The notes under the pieces: generated by a model
The model's input: only the letters and a program-made list of their open reading frames with translations
Told to the model about the DNA's origin: nothing
Databases searched by the model: none
Program-made: the position numbers and the translations under genes
Assembly: GCF_015706575.1 (NCBI RefSeq)
Contig: NW_024037074.1
Coordinates: 30,059,334-30,123,333 of the forward strand
Length of the DNA stretch: 64,000 nt
Direction: 5' to 3'
Source of the DNA: Patiria miniata
Lineage: Eukaryota > Echinodermata > Asteroidea > Valvatida > Asterinidae
Shown here: positions 32,802 through 41,800 of the stretch, one piece after another
How positions within the stretch are numbered: the stretch's first letter is position 1
Layout of the letters: the number at the start of each line of letters is the position of its first letter

Positions 32802-34055
32802 CTACCATCGTTTTTGCAGGTACGCAAACACCAAGGCTCCCACACCCAAAAACAAAGCCCACACGTGTTCGGACAACCACGATACGGACTTACTCAACGC
32901 GTTAAATATCCAACTTAGTACGCTGCCTATGATACCAGGCAGAGCACCCAACGCGCTCACTCCGAGTTTTTGAAGAGCAGATGCAAAATTAGCGAGTTGT
33001 TTTGAAATCCACTCTTTGATACCGCCTTTTGGTGTTGGTGTTGGTGTTGGTGTTGGCGATGGTGAGGGTGGGACACCCGCACCTCTCACGCTAGCGACGA
33101 TGCTACTCACTATCGTGCTGATGGCTAAACTCAAAGCGGCTAAAATACTCACTACGGTCACACCTTGTTCTCTAAACAGAGTTCTAATCTTTTCCGCAAG
33201 AGTCGTGTCGTCGCCTAAAATTTTATTAATCGTTTCTTTGATTCTAGCGATCTGACTTTTGAGCCCTCGTTCGTTGGCTTTTGCGGCTTCTAATCTGGCG
33301 GATCTTTCAGCGTCTAAGTCGCTCAATTTATTGTTTAACTCTCGTCGTTCTTCTTCGCTGATCCTATGATCACCTAATTCATGTTCGGCATCAAATATCT
33401 CTTGGTCCAGTTCTGTGAGACGCGCTAAATTAAGTTCTAGGTTACCTCTCAACGTCTGAAGACTTTTGTCTAAACCCTGGAGTTCTCTGTAATTTAATCC
33501 TTCCGTTTGAGCGTCGGTGTCGCGTTGTAAATCGTCTATAATCTCGTTTATCTCATCGATTACCTCATCGGTGGCTCTGGGTAGTTCTGTCAGGGGGATA
33601 CTCTCGGGTTGTACTTTTTCGAGTTTATCTTTTAGTTTGGCAAGTAGTGTTGTTTTATAGTCAGCGATTTTGAGGGTGTCGCGAATAAATGCGGTACCAT
33701 ATTTACTTTGTAAGGTACTTAATTTGTAATATATTCTTTGACCACCTCGTCTATAAGATAATGGTTCTCGACCTTTATATGTTTTAACGTATATATTTCT
33801 GTCTTTACCAATTTCAAAATCGTTGGGGTCGATAAACGCGGGGTCTATATTATTTTGTTTGTAAAATGAATCAACATCTTCTTTTATTAGTTCTATAGAT
33901 AAACTGCTTATTGTACCCGTGCCCAGGGCGCTTTCTGTGTCTAGCGGTGGTGTAGTAGTATCAAAGTCGTCATCTACATTGGTCTCTGCTACATCATCAT
34001 CGTCATAATCATCTGTTCTTTCATAGTCTGGATCATAAAATCTTCCCTCATCCAT
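32802..34055 (-). CDS. Maverick conserved coiled-coil membrane protein
   Basis: 417 residues. The N-terminus is very acidic (YDDDDVAETNVDDDFD). Residues about 85-125 contain a RRGGQRIYYKLSTLQSKYG block that recurs in Maverick proteins. Residues about 130-295 are a long coiled coil (LAKLKDKLEKVQ to RIKETINKILG). A hydrophobic segment (about 300-325, VSILAALSLAISTIV), a Ser/Thr-Pro linker, and a hydrophobic C-terminus (ALPGIIGSVLSWIF, then FLGVGALVFAYLQ) follow. It is probably an internal or membrane-linked virion protein. The linker resembles that of the convergent 478-residue protein. Confidence 0.8.
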   Translation of the reverse strand: MDEGRFYDPDYERTDDYDDDDVAETNVDDDFDTTTPPLDTESALGTGTISSLSIELIKEDVDSFYKQNNIDPAFIDPNDFEIGKDRNIYVKTYKGREPLSYRRGGQRIYYKLSTLQSKYGTAFIRDTLKIADYKTTLLAKLKDKLEKVQPESIPLTELPRATDEVIDEINEIIDDLQRDTDAQTEGLNYRELQGLDKSLQTLRGNLELNLARLTELDQEIFDAEHELGDHRISEEERRELNNKLSDLDAERSARLEAAKANERGLKSQIARIKETINKILGDDTTLAEKIRTLFREQGVTVVSILAALSLAISTIVSSIVASVRGAGVPPSPSPTPTPTPTPKGGIKEWISKQLANFASALQKLGVSALGALPGIIGSVLSWIFNALSKSVSWLSEHVWALFLGVGALVFAYLQKRW

Positions 34056-34077
34056 TTATTTAATAAACCTATTTAAA

Positions 34078-34320
34078 TTATGCCGTTTTCATTATACTGC
34101 CCGGTAGTATACCCTGGGTCACCAACCAATTTTGCGTGGCCAGAGCTCCACTTATAATGCCCGTCAATTTAGCCGCATCTTCTACGCTTAGTTTGTTTAA
34201 ATCTGGCGCTTTCATTTTGAGTAGTTTATTTCCTACCATGGCGTATCCCATCACCAGACCTGATATGACGGCTCCGTGATAAATCGTATTAGCTATTCCG
34301 TTGGTGTCAAAGTCACTCAT
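34078..34320 (-). CDS. Small Maverick membrane protein
   Basis: 80 residues, with hydrophobic stretches at about 10-30 (IYHGAVISGLVMGYAMVG) and 48-72 (LTGIISGALATQNWL). It is preceded by TTATATTAAAAACG ending at the ATG, so it probably has its own start site. It lies between the 124- and 417-residue genes in a same-strand run. This looks like a recurring small Maverick protein whose function is unknown. Confidence 0.7.
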   Translation of the reverse strand: MSDFDTNGIANTIYHGAVISGLVMGYAMVGNKLLKMKAPDLNKLSVEDAAKLTGIISGALATQNWLVTQGILPGSIMKTA

Positions 34321-34353
34321 CGTTTTTAATATAACAATTTTTAAATTGCTGGT

Positions 34354-34728
34354 TTATTCCATGTCTAGCGTTTTGGGGGCGCTGGGTGTAGTGGGTTGCG
34401 TGACTATCGGCACTGGCTGTACAACCGGCGCAGTTGCCTTACTTTTTAGTACCAGCAACCCCACTCCTATTATAGACGCTATAGCCCCCCACATCGCCCA
34501 AGAGTTGTAGTCCGGTGAGCTTGTAGCTTCGTCCGATGTTACGTTCATTTTTGCTAATTTTAATTTCATCTGTCTATTGTGCTCGGCTAAAGCTTTTCCC
34601 TGCTGTATTCGTTTAGGATTTTTAGTCTTGGTCACTCTCGTTACCGTCGGTGACGACGTTGTTTTTATCGGTTGGGGCGTCTCTGTCTCTGCTGGTTGAG
34701 CTGTGATCGCTGCTTGTTGATCTTCCAT
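34354..34728 (-). CDS. Small Maverick basic membrane protein
   Basis: 124 residues. A Thr/Pro/Gln-rich start is followed by a basic helix (RVTKTKNPKRIQQGKALAEHN, about 34-54) and one transmembrane segment (WAMWGAIASIIGVGLLVLK, about 77-95), then a Pro/Thr tail. The basic region before a membrane span suggests DNA- or membrane-tethering in the virion; this is inference. Its start overlaps the end of the 189-residue gene by 107 bp in another frame. Confidence 0.7.
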   Translation of the reverse strand: MEDQQAAITAQPAETETPQPIKTTSSPTVTRVTKTKNPKRIQQGKALAEHNRQMKLKLAKMNVTSDEATSSPDYNSWAMWGAIASIIGVGLLVLKSKATAPVVQPVPIVTQPTTPSAPKTLDME

Positions 34729-35191
34729 TTATTATATTAGGTTTATTAAATTTCAAATGTTTTGTTGTTATAATCGTAGCAACTAGGGGTGATATTAAAG
34801 TTCCGTACTTGTAACAAACGTCGCTCAACATACCAGCCATACTCGCGCTTATAATAGGATCGGAACTCAAGTCGTTGGTGAGTTCTTCTTCAGAATCTAT
34901 AGTGACGTTATAGCCTAAAACTTGTACGGGTGTAACAACGGCTAACACTCTCGAAAATAGACTTAAAGTGTATTTACCAACGGTTTTAACAATTTCATTT
35001 CCAAATTTAGTTTCGTACAGATGATATAATTTGCCGAGTTCTTTGCTGTCAAGAGCTTCGATTTGTTTAACGGTATATTCCTTTCCCAAGTACTTTCTAG
35101 AGTTTCCAGCTGCTACGACACCGCACAAACGATCTTTATGTTCTGCGTTGTGATCTTGTTCGTTCGTTAAAGTCAGTTTTAGGTCCTCCAT
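34622..35191 (-). CDS. Maverick conserved protein, unknown function
   Basis: 189 residues. The body (about 30-150) is helical, with EYTVKQIEALDSKELGKLYHLYE, then SEEELTNDLSSDPIISASM and KYGTLISPLVATIITTKH. This architecture recurs in Mavericks without an assigned role. Two moderately hydrophobic stretches could touch membrane. The tail is Ser/Asp-rich and overlaps the downstream 124-residue gene. The ATG lies inside the end of a 50-codon upstream frame. Confidence 0.72.
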   Translation of the reverse strand: MEDLKLTLTNEQDHNAEHKDRLCGVVAAGNSRKYLGKEYTVKQIEALDSKELGKLYHLYETKFGNEIVKTVGKYTLSLFSRVLAVVTPVQVLGYNVTIDSEEELTNDLSSDPIISASMAGMLSDVCYKYGTLISPLVATIITTKHLKFNKPNIINGRSTSSDHSSTSRDRDAPTDKNNVVTDGNESDQD

Positions 35192-35331
35192 TTAATTAGA
35201 AACGAATTTAATTTTGTTGTGGCTTTTGCAACTTTGTTACAAAGGCAAAGGTACTCGTAGGTGTAAAACGATAAATTAATCGATATGACGATAATAGCCA
35301 AAAACTGCAAATACTCGAATATTGCTATCAT
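35179..35331 (-). CDS. Possible 50-residue membrane protein overlapping the next gene
   Basis: A 50-codon frame begins MIAIFEYLQFLAIIV, with one N-terminal transmembrane segment (about 4-24) and a basic Lys/Thr-rich tail. It ends 13 bp inside the downstream 189-residue gene. An AATAA sequence precedes its ATG, and TTATATT lies about 30 bp upstream, as for neighbours. If real, it would lead the transcript of this gene group. It could also be leader sequence of the 189-residue gene. Confidence 0.4.
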   Translation of the reverse strand: MIAIFEYLQFLAIIVISINLSFYTYEYLCLCNKVAKATTKLNSFLIKWRT

Positions 35332-35410
35332 TTATTAACAACAAAATATAATTTTGTTGATGTTTGTTGATCAGCAAATTGTAATGCTTGTGTAGCTTGT
35401 TGAGTAGGTT

Positions 35411-35511
35411 GTTACTCACCTAGTTATTAATTGTTACTCACCTAGTTATTAATTGTTACTCACCTAGTTATTAATTGTTACTCACCTAGTTATTAATTGT
35501 TACTCACCTAG
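35411..35511. repeat. 22-bp tandem repeats, four and a half copies
   Basis: The unit GTTACTCACCTAGTTATTAA plus TT repeats exactly at 35411, 35433, 35455 and 35477. A partial copy from 35499 runs up to the ATPase stop codon. The surrounding gap (35332-35511) has no gene. It could be a 3'-end or promoter-linked element, or simple slippage. Confidence 0.9.
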
Positions 35512-36117
35512 CTACTCAAGTAGCTCGTAACTAACTGGAGGTTCGGTGTATACGACCAATTTACTATATTTCACATCTCTCAAACGTCGTTTTATATAAT
35601 CTCGTTCTTCAATGGGTACGACGTCATTTTCGTCTAACGCTTGATCAAACGATGTTTTATCTTTGCAGTAAAATAACGCCAACCAAGCCGTGTTTTCTCT
35701 ATAATCTTTTAAAACGCTGTTGTACTTTTGGGTCAATAACCAACAGCTGTGATTGACGTGTCTTCCGCTAAATGCCATCTTGCTTAAAGCACACGTCTTT
35801 TTACGATATTTAATCTCTTGATCCGAAGAGCAATCGTCCACGATAAACAGCGTGGCAACACCTTCGAATATTTTCCTGTAAAAATCGATCGCTTCGTTGA
35901 GCGTCATCTTGTACAATTCCGGATCGCAGAGGTATACCTCGGGATCTGCTTGAATCCACTTTCTTTCGATGTACGTTTTGTTTTTAAATATGGTAGGGCA
36001 AATGATGACTATCGCTTCAAATGTATTTTTATAGTCTGACTCTAACAGATCCAAAATCCATTTGGTTTTACCCGAATTTGTTTTGCCGACGATTAAAGCG
36101 CAATGCGGTTGTGTCAT
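35512..36117 (-). CDS. Genome-packaging ATPase (A32/FtsK-HerA-like)
   Basis: 201 residues. Walker A is GKTNSGKT at residues 11-18. Walker B is LFIVDDCS at about 90-97. A further SWLLTQKYN segment (about 126) fits the sensor region of this fold. Such ATPases pump DNA into preformed capsids of viruses with double-jelly-roll capsids. The length is close to the usual compact form. The ATG is 1 bp from the end of the capsid gene upstream, so the two are probably expressed together. Confidence 0.9.
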   Translation of the reverse strand: MTQPHCALIVGKTNSGKTKWILDLLESDYKNTFEAIVIICPTIFKNKTYIERKWIQADPEVYLCDPELYKMTLNEAIDFYRKIFEGVATLFIVDDCSSDQEIKYRKKTCALSKMAFSGRHVNHSCWLLTQKYNSVLKDYRENTAWLALFYCKDKTSFDQALDENDVVPIEERDYIKRRLRDVKYSKLVVYTEPPVSYELLE

Positions 36118-36118
36118 T

Positions 36119-37387
36119 TTAACTTAACAGAGATTTAAAATTTCCGTCTTCCAAGTTCAATTGAGCATCCATGACCAAAAATACGTACATCGTGAGGTCA
36201 CCTTGACTTTCGGCTTCTCTGTTAAATTGAATGTTGATGCCTCCTCCGTCTCCGAGTTTCCTACCGGATCCGTGAGCGGAATTGTCGTCGTTACTTCTAA
36301 AATCGAGCCACAGACCGTACTTGTCTTTTAGGTAGTCTCCGAGGTCAAAACCCGTCAAATTTAAGTCTTTAGCTACTCCGCGCCCGCTTTCGGTATCGCT
36401 GTCTCCAAAGAACTTGCTAATTTCATTCCAGTGTTGATACTGAAACATGCCTTGACTGTAGAGTTGATTGGGTTTACCTTCTACGGTCACTGATGTTTTG
36501 GTTATTTTTGGATTGTAAAATCGCTGCGGATTTTTGACCGCGGGATCTTTAAACAAAAACAAAATACCCTTGAGACTCCTGATGGGTTGATTGACGCTGA
36601 CGTTCCAAAGCGTGTCCGATTTGTTGACGGATCTAACTTCTAGCGAGTGGATTTTATCAAACAGATATTGCATTAACCCCTTGTGTTTATTTCTGATGGT
36701 GATAGCTAGGTCTCTGTTGGTCACCACTTCGTATTCGAGAGACAAGTCTGAGATAGAATACATCGCCGCCGTATCTGAACTGTTGACTACTTTATCGTGA
36801 TCGTTAAACTTTATCTCGTACGTCAGAGGTTGTTTTAAACCGCTGGGGTAAAAAGGGTGATGCGAAGTCAGTATGTCAATGTCTAGGGGAATACAATATC
36901 TGTTACCATAGGCATCCGCGATAGCCTGATCTTTATCGCTGTTGGCGCCCGCGTTAGCATCTCCAGCCCCAATTCTTAGTTTAGACACGTTTTCTTTTTC
37001 TATGCCCGAGTACGCCATGTTTCGAGTTGTCGAGCTGTTGATCCAATTGTCTTTAAAGTTGTGATACACGTCGGCGTGACGATAACTTACGATTTCGTGA
37101 CCTTGAAGCCTGACGCTGATTTCGCTGACTAAATTTCTGGCCAAATTACCAAAAATGGTTCTATTGTCGTCGCTTCCACCTTCGAGTTCTAAACTAAAAG
37201 CTAGTTTACAAGTGCCGGGTACGATCACGTCGTCTACGCCCAATTGAGGAAACTTAACTCTCAGCGTTTGCCCCGCCGATATACTACTAGGATTGTGGGT
37301 AATGACCACCTCTTTTCTCTCACCCTTGATAGATCTGGGTATTTTTAATAGCCTGCTGGGATTGAGCTTTTTTCCGTACGCATTCAT
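36119..37387 (-). CDS. Major capsid protein (double jelly-roll type)
   Basis: 422 residues, beta-rich and without membrane segments. Features are VVITHNPSSISAGQTLRVKFP near the start, an IFGNLARNLVSEISVRLQG segment (about 80-98), a YRHADVYHNFKDNW block, and many short strands toward FYNPKITKTSVTVEG. I recognise this as the Maverick capsid protein. It would form trimers that make the hexagonal facets of an icosahedral shell. The calls rest on recognition, length and its place beside the packaging ATPase. It is preceded by a GTATAAATAAA sequence ending at the ATG. Confidence 0.85.
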   Translation of the reverse strand: MNAYGKKLNPSRLLKIPRSIKGERKEVVITHNPSSISAGQTLRVKFPQLGVDDVIVPGTCKLAFSLELEGGSDDNRTIFGNLARNLVSEISVRLQGHEIVSYRHADVYHNFKDNWINSSTTRNMAYSGIEKENVSKLRIGAGDANAGANSDKDQAIADAYGNRYCIPLDIDILTSHHPFYPSGLKQPLTYEIKFNDHDKVVNSSDTAAMYSISDLSLEYEVVTNRDLAITIRNKHKGLMQYLFDKIHSLEVRSVNKSDTLWNVSVNQPIRSLKGILFLFKDPAVKNPQRFYNPKITKTSVTVEGKPNQLYSQGMFQYQHWNEISKFFGDSDTESGRGVAKDLNLTGFDLGDYLKDKYGLWLDFRSNDDNSAHGSGRKLGDGGGINIQFNREAESQGDLTMYVFLVMDAQLNLEDGNFKSLLS

Positions 37388-37409
37388 TTTATTTATACGA
37401 GTTTTAAAT

Positions 37410-37838
37410 TTAAAGGTATCTGTAAGCCAAGAAGCCCACCAAAAGCGTTCCTCCCGCGATAAACACCAGTTCTCTTTCTATTTGTTGGTCGCTAGGCTCG
37501 TAAAAATCTTCGAGTTTGGGTTCGCGTTGCAGTCCTACGGGTAGTTCGGTAGATTGTCCACTCACCTCGTTGTAGTAACGCAACGCTCGGTCTACGTTGG
37601 AAAATGTTTCTTTAGAGGCATTTTGTTTTCTGATACGTTCGTTGAGAAAATCTAGATATTTCGTTCGTTCTCGTTGCCACTTATCTTTGGCGGCTGAGAG
37701 TTGTTCTATCGCTAAATCGTGTCTCTTACGCTCCTCGTCGACACCACTCTGTTTCAGATTTGAAAAGAAAAAGTTTGAACCCGTAAAAGCTAAAGCGTTG
37801 ACGATCGCGCCTCCTAACATCATAGCAACGCTAGCCAT
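37410..37838 (-). CDS. Maverick conserved small protein with two hydrophobic ends
   Basis: 142 residues. A hydrophobic N-terminus (MLGGAIVNALAFTGSNFFF), a charged helical middle (ERKRHDLAIEQLSAAKDKWQR) and a C-terminal membrane segment (ELVFIAGGTLLVGFLAYRYL). It recurs beside capsid genes in Mavericks; the function is unknown, probably a virion membrane or scaffold component. It shares a 31-bp divergent promoter with the integrase and lies 22 bp upstream of the capsid gene. Confidence 0.75.
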   Translation of the reverse strand: MASVAMMLGGAIVNALAFTGSNFFFSNLKQSGVDEERKRHDLAIEQLSAAKDKWQRERTKYLDFLNERIRKQNASKETFSNVDRALRYYNEVSGQSTELPVGLQREPKLEDFYEPSDQQIERELVFIAGGTLLVGFLAYRYL

Positions 37839-37869
37839 ATTGTTATAAACGTCTTTTATATTAAATAAT
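37839..37869. promoter_or_regulatory. 31-bp divergent promoter (structural genes / integrase)
   Basis: Contains GTCTTTTATATTAAAT, near-identical to the motif at 31241-31258. Two divergent ATGs flank it, so both transcripts must start within or very near this motif. Confidence 0.6.
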
Positions 37870-38868
37870 ATGCAAACATTATCTAAACTGTATTATAGCC
37901 CGAGTGGTTATTGGAGAGGTGAAAGCGCCGTCGACCATTTACACGATAGAACAAAAATCGATAAAAAGGTAATCAGAGATTGGCTTCAAAAACAAGCGAT
38001 CTGGCAAATTTATATACCGGGTCCCGCGTATGTACCCAGACCTACGAGTACATCGCAAGAGTTTGAAACACCAAACGATTTTCACCAAATGGATGTGCTA
38101 TACCTACCCTGGGATAAAGTAAAACGCAAGACTTATAAATACGCTTTGACGGTTGTCGACGTAGCGAGTCGATACCACGAAGCAGAACCTTTGGTTTCTA
38201 AAACGGCGGATTCCACCCAAGATGCTATCGTCAAGATTTACGCGAGATCTCCTTTGAGTTACCCTAAAACGTTGAGAGTAGACGCCGGTACCGAATTTAA
38301 AGGTGCATTTAAAAAATGGATGACCTCAAAAAACGTCGAGATTATCGTAGGTGAACCAGGAAACCACCGATCGCAGGGTATCGTAGAAAGATTTAACCGA
38401 ACGCTAGCCGAGAGACTGTTTGGTCATCAGTACGCTCAAGAAATGTTAAATCCCGAGAGTAGAAACACGCAATGGGTCGAGCGATTACCCAGCGTGGTCA
38501 AGGCAATAAATGATGAAACGACGAGATTAATAGCTAAAGCACCGTCAGAGGCGGTTAAACTTGAACAGGTCCGGCAATCGCCGGCTAACCCCGTTAAAAC
38601 AAAAGAGCAACAATTACCGCAAGATGCCATGGTTAGATATTTATATTACCCGGGCGAGCAAGAGGGTGGAACCTCGAGAAGAGCCACGGATCCCATTTGG
38701 AGCGTAGACATCTTCAACGTGGAAAAAAGAACGAGTCAATTTAAAATGATTAACGGTAAAAAAGTCACGACGGGTCCTACTCTTTATTACCTTCAAAACG
38801 GCCCAAAAAGGAGTTTTGTGAGACAAGAGCTTCAAGTCGTACCCGAGGACACGCAATTACCGCCGTAG
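37870..38868 (+). CDS. Retroviral-type integrase of the Polinton
   Basis: 332 residues. The catalytic core runs from about 65 to 185: D75 (HQMDVLYLP), D138 (LRVDAGTEFKG) and E173 (GIVERFNRTLA), a D,D-34-E spacing. A His/Cys zinc finger is not evident at the N-terminus, where only HLHDRT is seen. The C-terminal 100 residues (DAMVRYLYYPGE to LQVVPED) could be the SH3-like DNA-binding part. This enzyme inserts the element with short target duplications. Its last 37 bp overlap the end of the polymerase gene on the other strand. Confidence 0.93.
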   Translation: MQTLSKLYYSPSGYWRGESAVDHLHDRTKIDKKVIRDWLQKQAIWQIYIPGPAYVPRPTSTSQEFETPNDFHQMDVLYLPWDKVKRKTYKYALTVVDVASRYHEAEPLVSKTADSTQDAIVKIYARSPLSYPKTLRVDAGTEFKGAFKKWMTSKNVEIIVGEPGNHRSQGIVERFNRTLAERLFGHQYAQEMLNPESRNTQWVERLPSVVKAINDETTRLIAKAPSEAVKLEQVRQSPANPVKTKEQQLPQDAMVRYLYYPGEQEGGTSRRATDPIWSVDIFNVEKRTSQFKMINGKKVTTGPTLYYLQNGPKRSFVRQELQVVPEDTQLPP

Positions 38869-41800
38869 TGACCAAAAGCCAGCGTGTTTATACCGTCCGG
38901 TAAAATGTACCTCTTTGTGTCCAACGGACTCAACGATAGTTTATTTTGAGATACGGTGTAAAGAATATGGTTTTCCGATCTAATGTGAGTCATGGTTTCA
39001 TAATGAGATTTCTTGTTTAAGATGCAGTCGTAATAGTGTCGGTGTTTTAATTTCTTAGAGGTAACCGATTTTGTGACACCCTTGGCTTTTTTCAGGTTGA
39101 TGTCAGCGGTTAAAATGGAGTACATTTTAGGTCTTATACAAACAACTTCTTTGACTATTTTACCTCCAAACTCGTCTTTAAATTTACCGATCACTTTCTT
39201 ATTGGTTGGGTTGTACAAAGGATGATCCGTCGGATAATTCGAAAGGTCGTATTGTTGCCCGTTTTGCTGCATATCTTTGTACACGTCGTCAGTGTGCACT
39301 ACGAGTACCAAACTGTCCGTATCTGTGTACTTCAACCTGATTTTCTCTTTGTACTTGTCTTTCAAATGGTTGTAATAAAAATCATACATCAGCGTCTTAG
39401 ATAGATCCAAGATACTCACTCCGCAATAGATTGGTTTGTTTAACACGGTTTTAGTCTTGTACTTTTCGACAAATGACAATTTGCATTCTGAAAATGACGT
39501 TGTCGTTTTGTAGCTCGGTTTCTGTATAATTTTTTGGTATTTATCTCGATCGTCATCGTTATTGTCTCTGAGCAGGTAACCGTCAATCCGGTTTCTGACG
39601 TTTTCCATCGTCTTACCAAACACGCTGTTATTCATCAGTTTAAAAAAGTCTTTCTCAAAATCAGAGGTCGCTTTTGTTCGGAGTTGCGTGTTTTTGTCTA
39701 TGTAAGATGCCATCCTAGGCGCTTGTTTAAATTGCAGCACTCGATGTACCTTTTTAAGTTTCAAGCCGAGTTTGAGATACAACTGCAACGTGACGTAGTG
39801 CAAAACATATTTTTGTTTAAGATTAAGGGTACACGTCAATTTTTGCACGTTGCTACTAGGTTCGGTATCCAATAACTCGTTTTGATAATCAGACATCCAT
39901 TCTTTTGGTATGACGATATTTTCTGGCGCTAGGGGATAATCATTGTGCAGGTCGTGGAGATTGTCCGGGTAATCGAGGTCTACTTCAAAGCAGTAACCGG
40001 TGTTTGACGTTTTCCTGAGAGATAATATCTTGGACTCAGTAAACGTTTTTGTAGACGCCCATTTAAAGTCTTTGTACGGCAGGTATTGACTCATGGCCCA
40101 GCCGTACAGATTGTTTGCATCGAGGTAGGTGATGTAACTCGACTGCTCGTTTGGATTATGGTTGGGTAAGTATTTGTTATTGGCTTTGTGGTATCTCATA
40201 CCACCCACGCTCGAGATACCACCTCTTTTTGCCTTTTCAAAAAATAAATGTTTGTCTACGTCTTGCAATAGTTCGAGTTTAACTTCCGAGTATTTTAACA
40301 AGGCATCCCACGACAATCCTGGTGCTGTATAGTAATTAGCCGGATCTAACGCGTAGTTTGTAATACACGTTTTCCTAAAGTTTTCAAATACGCATGCCAG
40401 TAATAACGTATCGGTAGTGACGTACAAATCGTGATATTCCCCCATGTTTTTAACTTTAAACTCGTTCCACGTTAGTTTAGCTCTGTCGTAGTCCTCTCGC
40501 GATATATTTTCGTCTTTTAGGCTGCTATAAAATTGTTCGATGGGGGGTAGGCTGGTCTCTTGAAATCTGTCAAACGAGTCCATGTATTCATACGGATAAA
40601 CTCCTTTTTGAAACAACGAGTCGATATTTTGACGATTAAAATGTTCTCTGAGTAGTTTAAACGACTCTCTCGGACAAGCTTTAGATAATCTATCCAACGA
40701 AGACGCCATAAAATTAAACGAGTCTATAAATCGCATATTTCCGATCGAAAACGAAATATACTTTTCCGAATTTCTAGCGATAACTTGTATTTTCTTTTCG
40801 TCATCGTACTCTGAAATACTCTGCATGATCAAGTGAGCGTCGTAATTTTGCAGATTGTGAAAGACGACTGGTATGGGGGTAAAACCTGGTTTAACTTGTA
40901 ATTTTAGATTGCAGTAGGCGTGCGCGGCACCTCTATATCTACCCGTGACGTGGCAGTGATCTCTCACCTTTCTAAATTTGTTGATTTTCTTTTTGCATTC
41001 GAGGCATTTAGACTCTGTAAATCCATTTTTGTTTTCGTACTGATGTTCTTTTATTTGTTTTTCTGTTTTTGGTTTTTTGGGTTTCTGGCACTGACAGTTG
41101 CTCGAGTAATTGGGATAAATTGGTTTCTCGCAAATCCAACACGTGTTTGTTTTATCATGATGTTCTTTAGCTCGCTCGTTAAATTTCATGGGTTGGGGTT
41201 TTTTAAATATGCAATTTATGTCGCTTTGTATTTTTAACATTTTATTTACAAACTTTGATACAGCATCTTTACCTCTATAAGTCTCTTGATACGCATTGGT
41301 GCCGTCGCATCTAACTACTACCAACGAGTAACCGCTAGCTTTGTGAATGTTTGTCTTTTGCGTGTTGTTCTTTTTATCGTCCGAGTTTTTTTCTAATATC
41401 GATTCAAAGTCGGCGTAAACTACAAACGGTGCTTTTTGTTTAAACCTGTAGTTTTTAAATTCTAATGTTGGCACATCGTTTTCGTCGACTATCCACTCGT
41501 TATTTACATATTTTCGCTTAGCGGTAGGAAATACAATCTTTGACGGATGTGTATCTATACCGTTACAATCGGCCATGTGTCTATCTAATTTTACTTGCGT
41601 TCTATAATGACTCAGGCACCTTCGACAAAAATATTTCTTACTTTTATCTTTTGTAACGTTGTAAATCAATCTCGAAAAGTTATTTATCCAGCAGTAGTGA
41701 TGCTTGTCGCCCTCAGAAAACAAAAACAGATCGATAGGTCGTGACTCTGGTTTGTAGTTTTTAGACACGTATAACGGATATATTTCCCCCTCATAACCGT

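Noticed and set aside
35411..35511. Short repeat array as CRISPR or telomere
   Set aside because: Perfect head-to-tail 22-bp repeats without spacers and not telomeric in sequence.
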